This document shows positions 1 through 7,278 of a DNA stretch of 39,144 nt, piece after piece. How positions within the stretch are numbered: position 1 is the stretch's first letter; every line of letters starts with the position of its first letter. The stretch covers positions 1 through 39,144 of the forward strand of contig JAFKJY010000084.1 in assembly GCA_017305835.1 (NCBI GenBank), given 5' to 3'. Under the pieces are notes generated by a model that searched no databases, was not told the origin of the DNA, and worked only from the letters and a program-made list of their open reading frames with translations. The translations under genes were made by a program, and so were the position numbers. The stretch is from Hyphomicrobiales bacterium. Lineage in GTDB: Bacteria; Pseudomonadota; Alphaproteobacteria; Rhizobiales; Rhizobiaceae.

Positions 1-30
1 CAAAACTAAAGCCGGGGAGCCTAAACAACG

Positions 31-77
31 CGCCCGACCGGGCTGCGCAACCCCGACCAGCTCCACCCGGTCGGGCG
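31..77. repeat. Long perfect inverted repeat (12-bp arms)
   Basis: The arms at 31-42 (CGCCCGACCGGG) and 66-77 are perfect reverse complements around a 23-nt spacer. No gene is visible on either side inside the window. It could be the stem of a terminator for a gene left of the window or part of a mobile-element end. There is no clear T-run on either side. Confidence 0.6.
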
Positions 78-98
78 CTTACCGTCGTGCCCCAAAAG

Positions 99-143
99 GG
101 GTCCCGTTTGCACGCCGATCCAGGGTCCCCATTCCGAGCCGAT
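99..143. repeat. Two direct repeats, GGGTCCC-N8-GCCGAT, resembling transposon-end repeats
   Basis: The copies are at 99-119 and 123-143. Each has GGGTCCC, eight variable bases, then GCCGAT, so the period is 24 bp. Two short conserved boxes at fixed spacing, repeated in tandem, resemble the multiple terminal repeats of IS21-family elements. That family assignment comes from memory of the pattern and is not supported by a transposase gene here. A TTGACA-like hexamer overlaps the end of the second copy. This may be the end of an element whose coding part lies left of the window, or a remnant. Confidence 0.45.
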
Positions 144-272
144 TGACACTCAGCCCCGATCCCGTGGGATACGGGCCGCGTGTCGGGCGCTGTGCGGCGC
201 GGTGTCGACCGGCCCGGAAAGCCGACGAGGCCGACTTTGCGGCCGGCCCGTTGCGCCCCTGCGCCGTGGTGG

Positions 273-791
273 CTACGCGGCCGTGGCGCGATAGGTTTTC
301 GTCGCCCGGTCGTATGCGACTCCTCCGATCTCGCGGCCGTAGACCGACACCATCGCGCGGGCGGTGTGCGGCAGGACGCCGAACTGCTCGGTGATGTCTG
401 CGATGGTCACGCCCGCCGGTCGCCGCAGCATCTTGGTGATCGCCTCCTTGCGGGTCGGCCCCTTCATCTTCGACTCGGCGGGCTTCTTGGTCTTGGACTC
501 CTTCGCCAGCTTGGGCGCGGCCTCGGCCTTCCGCTGGCGCTTGGCCTTCGACGGCTTCTCGGCCGTGGTGGGCCTCTCCATCATCTTTCCACCCCGGCCG
601 GGCACGCCGTCCCATTCGTATCCAGTCGGCGCGGCCGGCCAGTCGATGCGGACCGGGTCGAGCCCGTGGCCGGCGATTATCTTCGACGCGAGGTTCGCGG
701 CGCTGACGGCCTCGCCGACCGTGCAGCCATTGAACGTGGTCTTCATCACGAGGGCACGCACGCGGCGGTAGGTGTTGCTGGAGCTAGTCAT
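273..791 (-). CDS. DUF3489 domain-containing protein
   Basis: The product is 172 residues. The N-terminal half (about 1-65) is an unrecognised segment, followed by a Lys/Ala/Glu-rich linker (about 70-110) that looks disordered. The C-terminal part (about 112-172) has the DUF3489 pattern: GPTRKEAITKMLRRPAGVTI, then ITEQFGVLPHTARAMVS, a helix-turn-helix-like segment, ending in a Tyr-Arg-rich strand. A ribosome binding site (AGGAGAA) sits just upstream of the ATG. In alphaproteobacteria, DUF3489 proteins are small, of unknown function and often in accessory or phage-like DNA, which fits the surrounding small genes and repeats. A DNA-binding role is an inference from the C-terminal fold only. Confidence 0.75.
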   Translation of the reverse strand: MTSSSNTYRRVRALVMKTTFNGCTVGEAVSAANLASKIIAGHGLDPVRIDWPAAPTGYEWDGVPGRGGKMMERPTTAEKPSKAKRQRKAEAAPKLAKESKTKKPAESKMKGPTRKEAITKMLRRPAGVTIADITEQFGVLPHTARAMVSVYGREIGGVAYDRATKTYRATAA

Positions 792-1013
792 CGGGGTTCT
801 CCTGTTGGCGTTGCCGATGACCGCAACACGCTTATCCGCCCGCCTTTAGCGAGCGCAATAAGCACCGCCGCAACATGATGGTTAGCGACCGCTGTCCGTC
901 CTCCACGGCCGGCCCGCCATCGCGTATCGCAAAGCCAGTCGGGCTCCGACCGCCCTGCGATAGCGATACGGCCGTCAGTGCGCTCCTGTGGCGGCGGGAA
1001 GGCCGACAACGAC

Positions 1014-1041
1014 GAAGGCCGGGACGTGCGCCCCGGCCTTC
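1014..1041 (-). terminator. Hairpin downstream of the two small minus-strand genes
   Basis: Perfect 10-bp arms, GAAGGCCGGG (1014-1023) and its complement (1032-1041), lie 17 bp past the stop of the 64-residue gene read on the minus strand. The tail is T-poor (GTCGTTGTC), so efficiency is uncertain. Confidence 0.5.
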
Positions 1042-1057
1042 ATTATGATGCGGGTGG

Positions 1058-1252
1058 TCAGTGGCGCTGACCGGCCACGAGCCGCTTATGGTTCCAGTCG
1101 GCCTCGTAGGCTCTCAGGACCATCTGCCTCGACGCGGCGTCGAGGCCATCGAACGCCATGCGCGCGGCGTCCTCGGGCTCGACCATGATGGCGGACCAGA
1201 AGAGGCCGAGACGGACGGCGTCCTCGGGCTGGAGCGACAGCGGCCTCTCCAT
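1058..1252 (-). CDS. Small unrecognised protein, translationally coupled
   Basis: The product is 64 residues, starting MERPLSLQPEDAVRLG and ending in a basic tail. I do not recognise the family. The composition is that of a small helical soluble protein, with no signal or membrane segment. Its ATG overlaps the TGA of the upstream 73-residue gene in an ATGA arrangement, which argues that both are real and co-translated. A hairpin follows the stop. The same frame stays open upstream of this ATG, but the overlap with the upstream stop makes this start the better choice. The setting suggests a phage or island gene. Confidence 0.5.
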   Translation of the reverse strand: MERPLSLQPEDAVRLGLFWSAIMVEPEDAARMAFDGLDAASRQMVLRAYEADWNHKRLVAGQRH

Positions 1253-1473
1253 CACGCTGCCGTCCCCTGCAGTGACCGGGCTCCCCGGCTTCGCGCAGGA
1301 AGGCGCTGCGCTTCCCATGCGTCGAAGGAAGCCGGATTGCGCGGCAGGCCGTGCGCGGCACAGAAGGCCGCATAGTTGCAGATGTCGCGGAGCGGTAGTC
1401 CGAAGAGCTTCTTCTCGACGGCCGGGTCGTCGGTCGACCGGCGGGCCGATAGATGCCAAGGTAGCGTGCGCAT
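1252..1473 (-). CDS. Small unrecognised protein, first of a coupled pair
   Basis: The product is 73 residues, with a middle section (LPLRDICNYAAFCAAHGLP) that looks like a short folded helical unit and a basic, low-complexity C-terminus. A strong ribosome binding site (GGAGGA) precedes the ATG by about 7 nt. Its stop overlaps the start of the next small gene. I cannot assign a family. Together with the DUF3489 gene it gives this edge an island or prophage-remnant character. Confidence 0.5.
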   Translation of the reverse strand: MRTLPWHLSARRSTDDPAVEKKLFGLPLRDICNYAAFCAAHGLPRNPASFDAWEAQRLPARSRGARSLQGTAA

Positions 1474-1746
1474 GTGAGTCCTCCGTCGTTGGGCGCGCGC
1501 GGGGTTGCGCGCGGACGGAGCACCGCTTAGTTCGGGGCTACTTGGAACGAGGAAGGAAGATGAGCGGTATCAACGGATTAAGCCGATCCGCAAGTCAGCT
1601 CTTACGCACGTGCTGCCTCACGTGGGCCGAAATCAGGCCGTGAACCCCGCACGTTTCGGGGCTAGAGGCCTGTCCTTGGCTCCACCAGTTCTCTTCGATA
1701 GCGAAGTCACTCCGATGACGGAGTTTTCAGCCGGGATCGCGTGAGC

Positions 1747-1766
1747 CGCCCTTCGGGCGGTTTTTG
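1747..1766 (+). terminator. Rho-independent terminator
   Basis: CCGCCC-TTC-GGGCGG stem-loop followed directly by a T-run (TTTTTG). No recognised gene ends just upstream on this strand, so it may end an unrecognised transcript, or insulate the downstream operon. Confidence 0.75.
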
Positions 1767-1832
1767 TTTCCGCATGCCGATCAAAGGCAGCGACCGCATC
1801 CACTCGCTTTCCTCGCGCCGAGTACATTCGTC

Positions 1833-1861
1833 TTGACATGAAAACAAATGTTCAATACGCC
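1833..1861 (+). promoter_or_regulatory. Promoter and candidate operator of the dehydrogenase operon
   Basis: A consensus -35 hexamer TTGACA (1833-1838) is followed about 17 bp later by a weak -10 region. Between them lies ACAAATGTTCA (1844-1854), which matches 10 of 11 bases of ACATATGTTCA at the promoter between the second SorC regulator and the ABC importer. The AT-rich patch stands out in very GC-rich DNA. The position between -35 and -10 suits a repressor or SorC-type site. That it is a shared operator is an inference. Confidence 0.55.
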
Positions 1862-1892
1862 TTGGCGATCAAGCGCGACGCCGGGAGGACGC

Positions 1893-3221
1893 ATGGCTGC
1901 GAACGTGGCTCTGATCGGGCTTGCCCGCGAACTCGATGAACGCCATCGCTCGGGCCGGCCGATCCGCATCGGCCTGATCGGCTCCGGCGAGATGGGCACC
2001 GACATCGTCACCCAGGTCTCGCACATGCGCGGGATCGCGGTCGGCGCCGTCGCCGAGATCAACCTGCCGGCCGCGAGGCGCGCCGTCGAGATCGCCTATG
2101 GCGACGCGGCCCGCGCCCGCGAGGCCCGCTCCGGCTCCGACCTGAACGCGGCGATCGAGGCCGGCTCCATCGCGCTCACCGACGATGCCGAGAACGTCAT
2201 CTCCAGCGGCCTGATCGACGTGGTGATCGACGCCACCGGCGTGCCGGCGGTCGGCGCCGAGATCGGGCTGCGCGCGATGCAGCACGGCAAGCACCTCGTG
2301 ATGATGAACGTCGAGGCCGACGTCACCATCGGCGCCTACCTCAAGAGCGAGGCGCGCCGGCTGGGCGTCACCTACTCGCTCGGAGCCGGCGACGAGCCGT
2401 CCGCCTGCATGGAGCTGATCGAATTCGTCTCCGCGCTCGGCTATCCGATCGTGGCTGCCGGCAAGGGCAAGAACAACCCGCTCAACATCGACGCCGTGCC
2501 GGACGACTACGCCGAGGAGGCGCGGCGCCGCAACATGAACGTGCGCATGCTGGTCGAGTTCGTCGACGGCTCCAAGACCATGGTCGAGATGGCGGCCATC
2601 GCCAACGCGACCGGGCTGGTGCCCGACCGGCCGGGCATGCACGGGCCGAAGGCGACGGTCGGCGAGCTCTCGCATACGCTGGTGCCGGTCGCCGACGGCG
2701 GCGTGCTGTCGCGCAAGGGCGTCGTCGACTATTCGATCGGCAAGGGCGTCGCGCCGGGCGTCTTCGTCGTCGCCGAGGCGCCGCATCCGCGCCTGCGCGA
2801 GCGCATGGAAGATCTGAAGATGGGCGAGGGGCCCTATTTCACCTTCCACCGGCCCTATCACCTCACCTCGCTGGAGGTGCCGCTCACCTGCGCCCGCGTC
2901 GTGCTGCACGGCAAGGCCGACATGGTGCCGCTCGATAGGCCGGTGGCCGAGGTCTGCGCCGTGGCCAAGAAGGATTTGAAGCCGGGCGACCGGCTCGACG
3001 CCATCGGCCAGTATTCCTACCGCGCCTGGATCATGCAGGCGGAAGAAGCTCGCAGGGCCCGCGCCATTCCCTGCGGCCTGCTGGAGCGCGGCAGCGTCAC
3101 GAAGCCGATCGCCAAGGGCGAGCTGATCACCTACGACAACGCCGCGCCGCCGGCCGGCTCGAAGATCGCCGCCCTGCGGGCGCTGCAGGACGAGCTGGTC
3201 CACGGCAAGGCCGGAGCCTGA
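1893..3221 (+). CDS. COG4091-type NAD(P)-dependent dehydrogenase with C-terminal SAF domain
   Basis: The product is 442 residues. The N-terminus has a Rossmann nucleotide-binding motif ([16 protein letters not shown]), then a homoserine-dehydrogenase-like core including [13 protein letters not shown] and [13 protein letters not shown]. The C-terminal third (from about residue 330) has the SAF-type pattern, [16 protein letters not shown] and GELITYDNA. The ATG at 1893 is preferred because GGGAGG lies 5 nt upstream. An earlier in-frame start at 1848 would fall inside the promoter. The protein is cytosolic. It is the first gene of an operon with a TPP-dependent dehydrogenase complex (3-bp gap to E1-alpha), so it probably oxidises an alcohol or hydroxy acid whose product is cleaved by that complex. 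The substrate is unknown, and nothing shows that it acts on homoserine. Confidence 0.7.
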   Translation: MAANVALIGLARELDERHRSGRPIRIGLIGSGEMGTDIVTQVSHMRGIAVGAVAEINLPAARRAVEIAYGDAARAREARSGSDLNAAIEAGSIALTDDAENVISSGLIDVVIDATGVPAVGAEIGLRAMQHGKHLVMMNVEADVTIGAYLKSEARRLGVTYSLGAGDEPSACMELIEFVSALGYPIVAAGKGKNNPLNIDAVPDDYAEEARRRNMNVRMLVEFVDGSKTMVEMAAIANATGLVPDRPGMHGPKATVGELSHTLVPVADGGVLSRKGVVDYSIGKGVAPGVFVVAEAPHPRLRERMEDLKMGEGPYFTFHRPYHLTSLEVPLTCARVVLHGKADMVPLDRPVAEVCAVAKKDLKPGDRLDAIGQYSYRAWIMQAEEARRARAIPCGLLERGSVTKPIAKGELITYDNAAPPAGSKIAALRALQDELVHGKAGA

Positions 3222-3223
3222 CC

Positions 3224-4258
3224 ATGGCCGCACGGCAAAAGCAGGCCCGCCAGCCGGCCGAGGGCCGCAACCTGCCCTTCCTCTACGCGCGCTTCGACGC
3301 GGATGCGCTGCGCGGCGCGCTGCGCAAGATGCACCTGATCCGCCAGTTCGAGGAAGGGGCGGAAGACAGCTACATGCGCGGCCTGATCCACGGCACGATG
3401 CACCTGTCGATCGGCCAGGAGGCGAGCGCGGTCGGCATCTGCCTCGGCCTCTCCGACGAGGACCAGATCACCTCGACCCATCGCGGCCACGGCCATTCGA
3501 TCGCCAAGGGCGCGGACGTCAGCCGCATGTTCGCCGAGTTCTTCGGCAAGACGACCGGCTATTGCCGCGGCCGCGGCGGCTCGATGCACATCGCCGACGT
3601 CTCGAAGGGCAATCTCGGCGCCAACGGCATCGTCGGCGGCGGCATCCCGATCGCGGTCGGCGCGGCGCTGACGGCGAAGAAGCTCGGCACCGGCAAGGTC
3701 GTCGTCTCCTTCTTCGGCGACGGCGCCAACAACGAGGGCGCCTTCCACGAGGCGCTGAACATGGCCTCGATCTGGAAGCTTCCGGTCGTCTTCGTCTGCG
3801 AGAACAACGGCTACGGCATGTCGACCTCGGTGGCGCGCGCCACCGCGGTGGCCAACATCGCCGACCGCGCCGCGGCCTATGCGATGCCGGGCGTCATCGT
3901 CGACGGCAACTCGGTCGGCGAGGTGGCGGAGGCCGCCGACGCGGCGATCGCGCGCGCCCGCCGCGGCGAGGGGCCGACGCTGATCGAGTGCAAGACCTAA
4001 CGCTACCGCGGCCATTCCAAGAGCGACCGCAACCGCTACCGCACCAAGGAAGAGATCGAGGAGTGGATGAACGAGCGCGACCCGATCCGCCGCTTCGAGG
4101 CGGAGCTGGTCGAGTTCGGCATCGTCGACCGGGCCGGCATCGACGCGATCCGCGACAGCGTGCGGGCCGAGATCGCCGAGGCGATCGCCTTCGCCAAGGA
4201 GAGTCCGGCCCCCGAGATCGCCAATCTCGAGAGATACGTCTACACGGAGCCGGCATGA
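3224..4258 (+). pseudogene. 2-oxo acid dehydrogenase E1 alpha subunit, interrupted by one in-frame TAA
   Basis: The full frame is 344 codons plus stop, the normal length for an acetoin/pyruvate dehydrogenase E1 alpha. The first 258 codons include the TPP/Mg motif [16 protein letters not shown] and ENNGYGMS. The next codon (3998-4000) is TAA where the family has Tyr in ECKTYRYRGHS. The frame then continues without further damage ([14 protein letters not shown] onward) to a TGA that overlaps the E1 beta start. A single TAC to TAA change explains it. As read, the product loses the conserved phosphorylation loop and C-terminal domain, so E1 should not assemble. Recent nonsense mutation or a base-call error are the simplest explanations; readthrough is less likely. 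A secondary start at 4067 could make a 63-residue fragment. Confidence 0.8.
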
Positions 4259-5262
4259 TGGACGCGGCGACCGCGGTGCGCGAGCTGAGCTATGCGCAGG
4301 CGATCCAGGAAGCCATGGCGCTGGCCATGGAGGCGGATGAGCGCGTCTTCCTGATGGGCGAGGACATCGGCGTCTACGGCGGCGCCTTCCAGGTGACCGG
4401 CGACCTGGTCGAGCGCTTCGGCCCCGAGCGGGTGATGGACACGCCGATCTCGGAGCTGGGCGGCGCCGGCGTCGCGGTCGGCGCGGCCGTCACCGGCCTG
4501 CGACCGATCTTCGAGTTCCAGTTCTCCGACTTCGCCGCGCTCGCCATGGAGCAGATCGTCAACCAGGCGGCCAAGATGCGCTACATGCTGGGCGGCGCCG
4601 TGTCGGTGCCGGTCGTCATGCGCTTTCCCGCCGGCTCCGGCACGGGCGCGGCCGCCCAGCACAGCCAGAGCCTGGAAGCCTGGCTCGGCCACGTGCCGGG
4701 TCTCAAGGTGATCCAGCCGGCCACCCCGCACGACGCCAAGGGCATGCTGCTCGCCGCGATCGAGGATCCCGACCCGGTGATGATCTTCGAGCACAAGCTG
4801 CTCTACAAGATGAAGGGCGCGGTGCCGGAAGGCCGCTACACCGTGCCGATCGGCAAGGCAGAGGTGCGCCGGCAGGGCCGCGACCTCACCATCGTCGCGA
4901 CCTCGATCATGGTCCACAAGTCGCTGGAGGCGGCGCAGATGCTGGCGGCTGAGGGCATCGACGTCGAGGTGATCGACCTGCGCACCGTGCGGCCGATGGA
5001 CCGCGAGACGGTGATCGCCAGCGTCTGCAAGACCTCGCGGCTGATGTGCGTCTACGAGGCGGTCAAGACGCTCGGCATCGGCGCCGAGGTGTCGGCCATG
5101 GTCGCCGAGAGCGAGGCCTTCGACTTCCTCGACGCGCCGATCGTCAGGCTCGGCGGCGCCGAGACGCCGATCCCCTACAATCCCGACCTCGAAAAGGCGA
5201 CCGTGCCGCAGGTCGGCGACATCGTGGCGGCGGCCCGGGCACTGGTGACGGGAGCGCGCTGA
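4255..5262 (+). CDS. 2-oxo acid dehydrogenase E1 beta subunit (acetoin/pyruvate type)
   Basis: The product is 335 residues, the usual length. It begins with the typical [20 protein letters not shown] segment and contains [28 protein letters not shown] and [20 protein letters not shown]. It ends with the transketolase C-terminal domain ([39 protein letters not shown]). It supplies the partner half of the TPP active site in the E1 heterotetramer. The start ATG overlaps the E1 alpha stop (ATGA), so its translation depends on ribosomes that terminate there. The upstream nonsense codon may therefore also reduce this subunit by polarity. A second ATG directly follows the first. Close relatives serve acetoin, pyruvate or branched-chain oxo acids, and the sequence alone does not decide which. 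Confidence 0.85.
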   Translation: MMDAATAVRELSYAQAIQEAMALAMEADERVFLMGEDIGVYGGAFQVTGDLVERFGPERVMDTPISELGGAGVAVGAAVTGLRPIFEFQFSDFAALAMEQIVNQAAKMRYMLGGAVSVPVVMRFPAGSGTGAAAQHSQSLEAWLGHVPGLKVIQPATPHDAKGMLLAAIEDPDPVMIFEHKLLYKMKGAVPEGRYTVPIGKAEVRRQGRDLTIVATSIMVHKSLEAAQMLAAEGIDVEVIDLRTVRPMDRETVIASVCKTSRLMCVYEAVKTLGIGAEVSAMVAESEAFDFLDAPIVRLGGAETPIPYNPDLEKATVPQVGDIVAAARALVTGAR

Positions 5263-5263
5263 C

Positions 5264-6619
5264 GTGCCGGTCGAGGTGATCCTGCCCAAGGTCGACATGG
5301 ATATGTCGACCGGCCGCATCTCGAAATGGCATGTCGCGGAAGGCCAAGCCGTCAGCCAGGGCGAGCTTCTGTTCGAGATCGAGACCGACAAGGCCGCGAT
5401 GGAGATCGATTCGCCGGCGACCGGCGTGATCCGCGACATCGTCGGCGCGGAGGACGTCGACATCCCGGTCGGCCAGCCGGTGGCGTGGATCTATGTCGAG
5501 GGCGAGGCCTATGCGCCGGCACCTGCGGGACAGGCGGCGGAGAGCGTGATCTCCGCTCTCGTGGGGGAGATGCCCGGCAGGGCAGAGGGGGACGCTGTCC
5601 CGCCGACGGTCCAGGCTTCGAGTGCGCGGAGGGAGATCGGCGGTGGAGCGATCCGCGCGACGCCGCTCGCCCGCCGGCTCGCCCGCGAGCGCGGGCTGGA
5701 CCTTTCGGCCGTTCGCGGCTCCGGCCCGCATGGCCGCATCGTCAGGGCGGATGTAGAGGGGGCCGCGATCACGCCTTCGTCACCGTCTTCACCCGTGGTG
5801 GGGAACGAGCCGTCGGTGAAGCTGCCGATCTCCCCCCTTGAGGGGGAGATGGCCGGCAGGCCAGAGGGGGGTGCAGGGGCGCCGTCCTCCGACCGCACGC
5901 TCTCCCTCTTCGAGCCCGGCTCCTACGAGATGGCCCAGCACGACGCCATGCGCCGCACCATCGCGCGGCGGCTGGTCGAGGCGAAGTCGACGATCCCGCA
6001 TTTCTACCTCACGGCGCATTGCGACATCGACGCGCTGCTGCGGCTCAGGACCGACCTCAACGCGGCCGCGCCGCGCCGCGACGGCGAGCCGGCCTGGCGG
6101 CTGTCGGTCAACGACATGGTCGTCAAGGCGCTGGCCGTCGCGCTGGTGAAGGTGCCGGCGGCCAACGTCTCGTGGACCGACGAGGCGATGCTCCGCCACC
6201 GCCATGTCGACGTGGGCGTCGCCGTCTCCATTCCCGGCGGGCTGATCACGCCGATCGTCCGCCGTGCCGAGGAGAAGTCGCTCTCGGCGATCTCGAACGA
6301 GACGAAGGCGCTGGCCGAGCGCGCGCGGGCCCGCGCGCTGCGGCCCGAGGAATATCGCGGCGGCACCACCGCCGTCTCCAATCTCGGCATGTTCGGCGTC
6401 AGCGAGTTCGCGGCCATCGTCAACCCGCCGCACGCCACCATCCTCGCGGTCGGAGCGGGCGAGCGCCGCGCCGTCGTCGACGGCGACCTGATCCGCGCCG
6501 CGACGATGATGACGGTGACGCTGTCGACCGACCATCGCGCCGTCGACGGCGCGCTGGCCGCCGAGCTGCTGGCGGCCTTTCGCGAGACGATCGAGCACCC
6601 GCTCGGCCTCGTCGCCTGA
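5264..6619 (+). CDS. Dihydrolipoamide acyltransferase E2
   Basis: The product is 451 residues from a GTG start one base after the E1 beta stop. Residues 1-80 are a lipoyl domain with the lipoylated Lys in ETDKAAMEI (K43). Residues about 128-166 are the peripheral-subunit-binding domain (RATPLARRLARERGLDL; GSGPHGRIVRADV). The catalytic domain runs from about 222 to the end, with the active-site DHRAVDG (H424, D428). It takes the acyl group from E1 and passes it to CoA. The two linkers each contain an in-frame copy of a palindromic repeat (residues about 96-110 and 188-203), which give near-identical peptides. No E3 gene lies in the window, so a shared dihydrolipoamide dehydrogenase from elsewhere would be needed. 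Confidence 0.9.
   Translation: MPVEVILPKVDMDMSTGRISKWHVAEGQAVSQGELLFEIETDKAAMEIDSPATGVIRDIVGAEDVDIPVGQPVAWIYVEGEAYAPAPAGQAAESVISALVGEMPGRAEGDAVPPTVQASSARREIGGGAIRATPLARRLARERGLDLSAVRGSGPHGRIVRADVEGAAITPSSPSSPVVGNEPSVKLPISPLEGEMAGRPEGGAGAPSSDRTLSLFEPGSYEMAQHDAMRRTIARRLVEAKSTIPHFYLTAHCDIDALLRLRTDLNAAAPRRDGEPAWRLSVNDMVVKALAVALVKVPAANVSWTDEAMLRHRHVDVGVAVSIPGGLITPIVRRAEEKSLSAISNETKALAERARARALRPEEYRGGTTAVSNLGMFGVSEFAAIVNPPHATILAVGAGERRAVVDGDLIRAATMMTVTLSTDHRAVDGALAAELLAAFRETIEHPLGLVA
5548..5594 (+). repeat. Palindromic repeat copy 1, in frame within the first E2 linker
   Basis: It aligns without gaps to 5827-5873, with about 38 of the first 44 bases identical. The core GGGGGAGATG-CCGGCAGG is of the kind seen as abundant dispersed repeats in rhizobial genomes. 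It encodes SALVGEMPGRAEG between the lipoyl and subunit-binding domains. Confidence 0.7.
5827..5873 (+). repeat. Palindromic repeat copy 2, in frame within the second E2 linker
   Basis: This second copy has a more complete palindrome (CTCCCCC-TTGA-GGGGGAG) and encodes SPLEGEMAGRPEGG between the subunit-binding and catalytic domains. It keeps the same reading frame as copy 1. Confidence 0.7.
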
Positions 6620-6624
6620 CGGGA

Positions 6625-7263
6625 TCAGTTGCGGGCGATCGCCTTCGCGGGCGCGTCGCGGTCTTCTTCGATCGCGGCGTCCGGCCGCATGCCGAGCTGG
6701 CCCGGAAACGTCCAGTCGGTTTCCCGCCCGAGGAAGCGGTCGAAGAAGGCGGCCGCGAGCGCCGGGTCTTCCGCGACGTTCTCGCGGAACGACCACCATG
6801 TCCTCAGGTCGTCGAGCGAGGGATCGAGCGGCGGCGGCGCGCCGAATTCCTGCTCGAACACCGCCGACACCACGCTGATGCAGAAATCGACGTAGAGCAG
6901 GCCTTCCGGCCAGAACCGCGCGATCCGGTCGGCCGCGAGCTCCTGATCTCCCCGCGATGCCGGCCTGCCCGTCGCGTGCGCCCGCGCCGGGGCGCTGCGC
7001 ACCAGCCCGGCGAGCGCCAGCCCGCCGCAGAACAGGGTGAAGTCGGCGCGGTTCGCCCGCGCGCCGTCCGCCTGCGCGCCGATCGCGTCGATCCAGTCGA
7101 AGAACATGCGCGCCAGCGCCTGCTCGTCGATGTCGTAGCGCCAGCCGTGGCGGGCGCCCAGCCGCCGCGCGTCGTCCTCGAAGGCGGCGCGGAACTGGCC
7201 GAGCTTGCGCATGCCGTGCGCGAGGTCCGGCGTGGTCGAGAGCGCGGCGGTGAAGTCCTGCAT
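6625..7263 (-). CDS. Unrecognised protein of 212 residues
   Basis: I do not recognise the family. The protein looks soluble, mostly helical and rich in aromatic residues (ARMFFDWIDAIG; GLLYVDFCISVVSAVFEQEF; LRTWWSFREN; ETDWTFPGQLG). It has no signal peptide or clear membrane segment. Its stop lies 5 bp from the convergent E2 gene. It is the second gene of a pair, with a 15-bp gap from the 253-residue gene upstream, so the two are probably co-transcribed. Codon use and GC match the neighbours. The pair lies between a metabolic operon and a SorC regulator but reads away from both, so no role can be assigned. Confidence 0.65.
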   Translation of the reverse strand: MQDFTAALSTTPDLAHGMRKLGQFRAAFEDDARRLGARHGWRYDIDEQALARMFFDWIDAIGAQADGARANRADFTLFCGGLALAGLVRSAPARAHATGRPASRGDQELAADRIARFWPEGLLYVDFCISVVSAVFEQEFGAPPPLDPSLDDLRTWWSFRENVAEDPALAAAFFDRFLGRETDWTFPGQLGMRPDAAIEEDRDAPAKAIARN

Positions 7264-7278
7264 CGCGTGCCGCTCCCG

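Larger units (their letters stand above)
1474..1892. other. Intergenic stretch at the edge of accessory DNA
   Basis: This 419-base gap separates the small minus-strand genes from the dehydrogenase operon. It holds a possible 27-residue reading frame at 1560-1643 with a good purine-rich ribosome binding site, which is too short to call. It also holds several short hairpins, a clear plus-strand terminator (1747-1766) and the promoter of the downstream operon. A GGCTCCACCA string at about 1679-1688 looks like a tRNA 3' end, but I found no T-loop or matching acceptor strand before it. The terminator implies that some plus-strand transcript, perhaps an unrecognised small RNA, ends here. Confidence 0.5.

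Noticed and set aside
788..1009. 73-codon minus-strand frame upstream of the DUF3489 gene
   Set aside because: No ribosome binding site, composition of a random GC-rich frame, and it covers the likely promoter region of the DUF3489 gene, including an 8-bp inverted repeat (923-930/963-970).
1630..1690. Possible tRNA or tmRNA 3' end (GGCTCCACCA)
   Set aside because: No T-loop (TTCGA/TTCAA) at the right distance, no complementary acceptor strand upstream, and no tmRNA tag-coding stretch.
1848..1893. Start of the COG4091 dehydrogenase at 1848
   Set aside because: It lies inside the promoter and has no ribosome binding site; the ATG at 1893 has GGGAGG at the right spacing.
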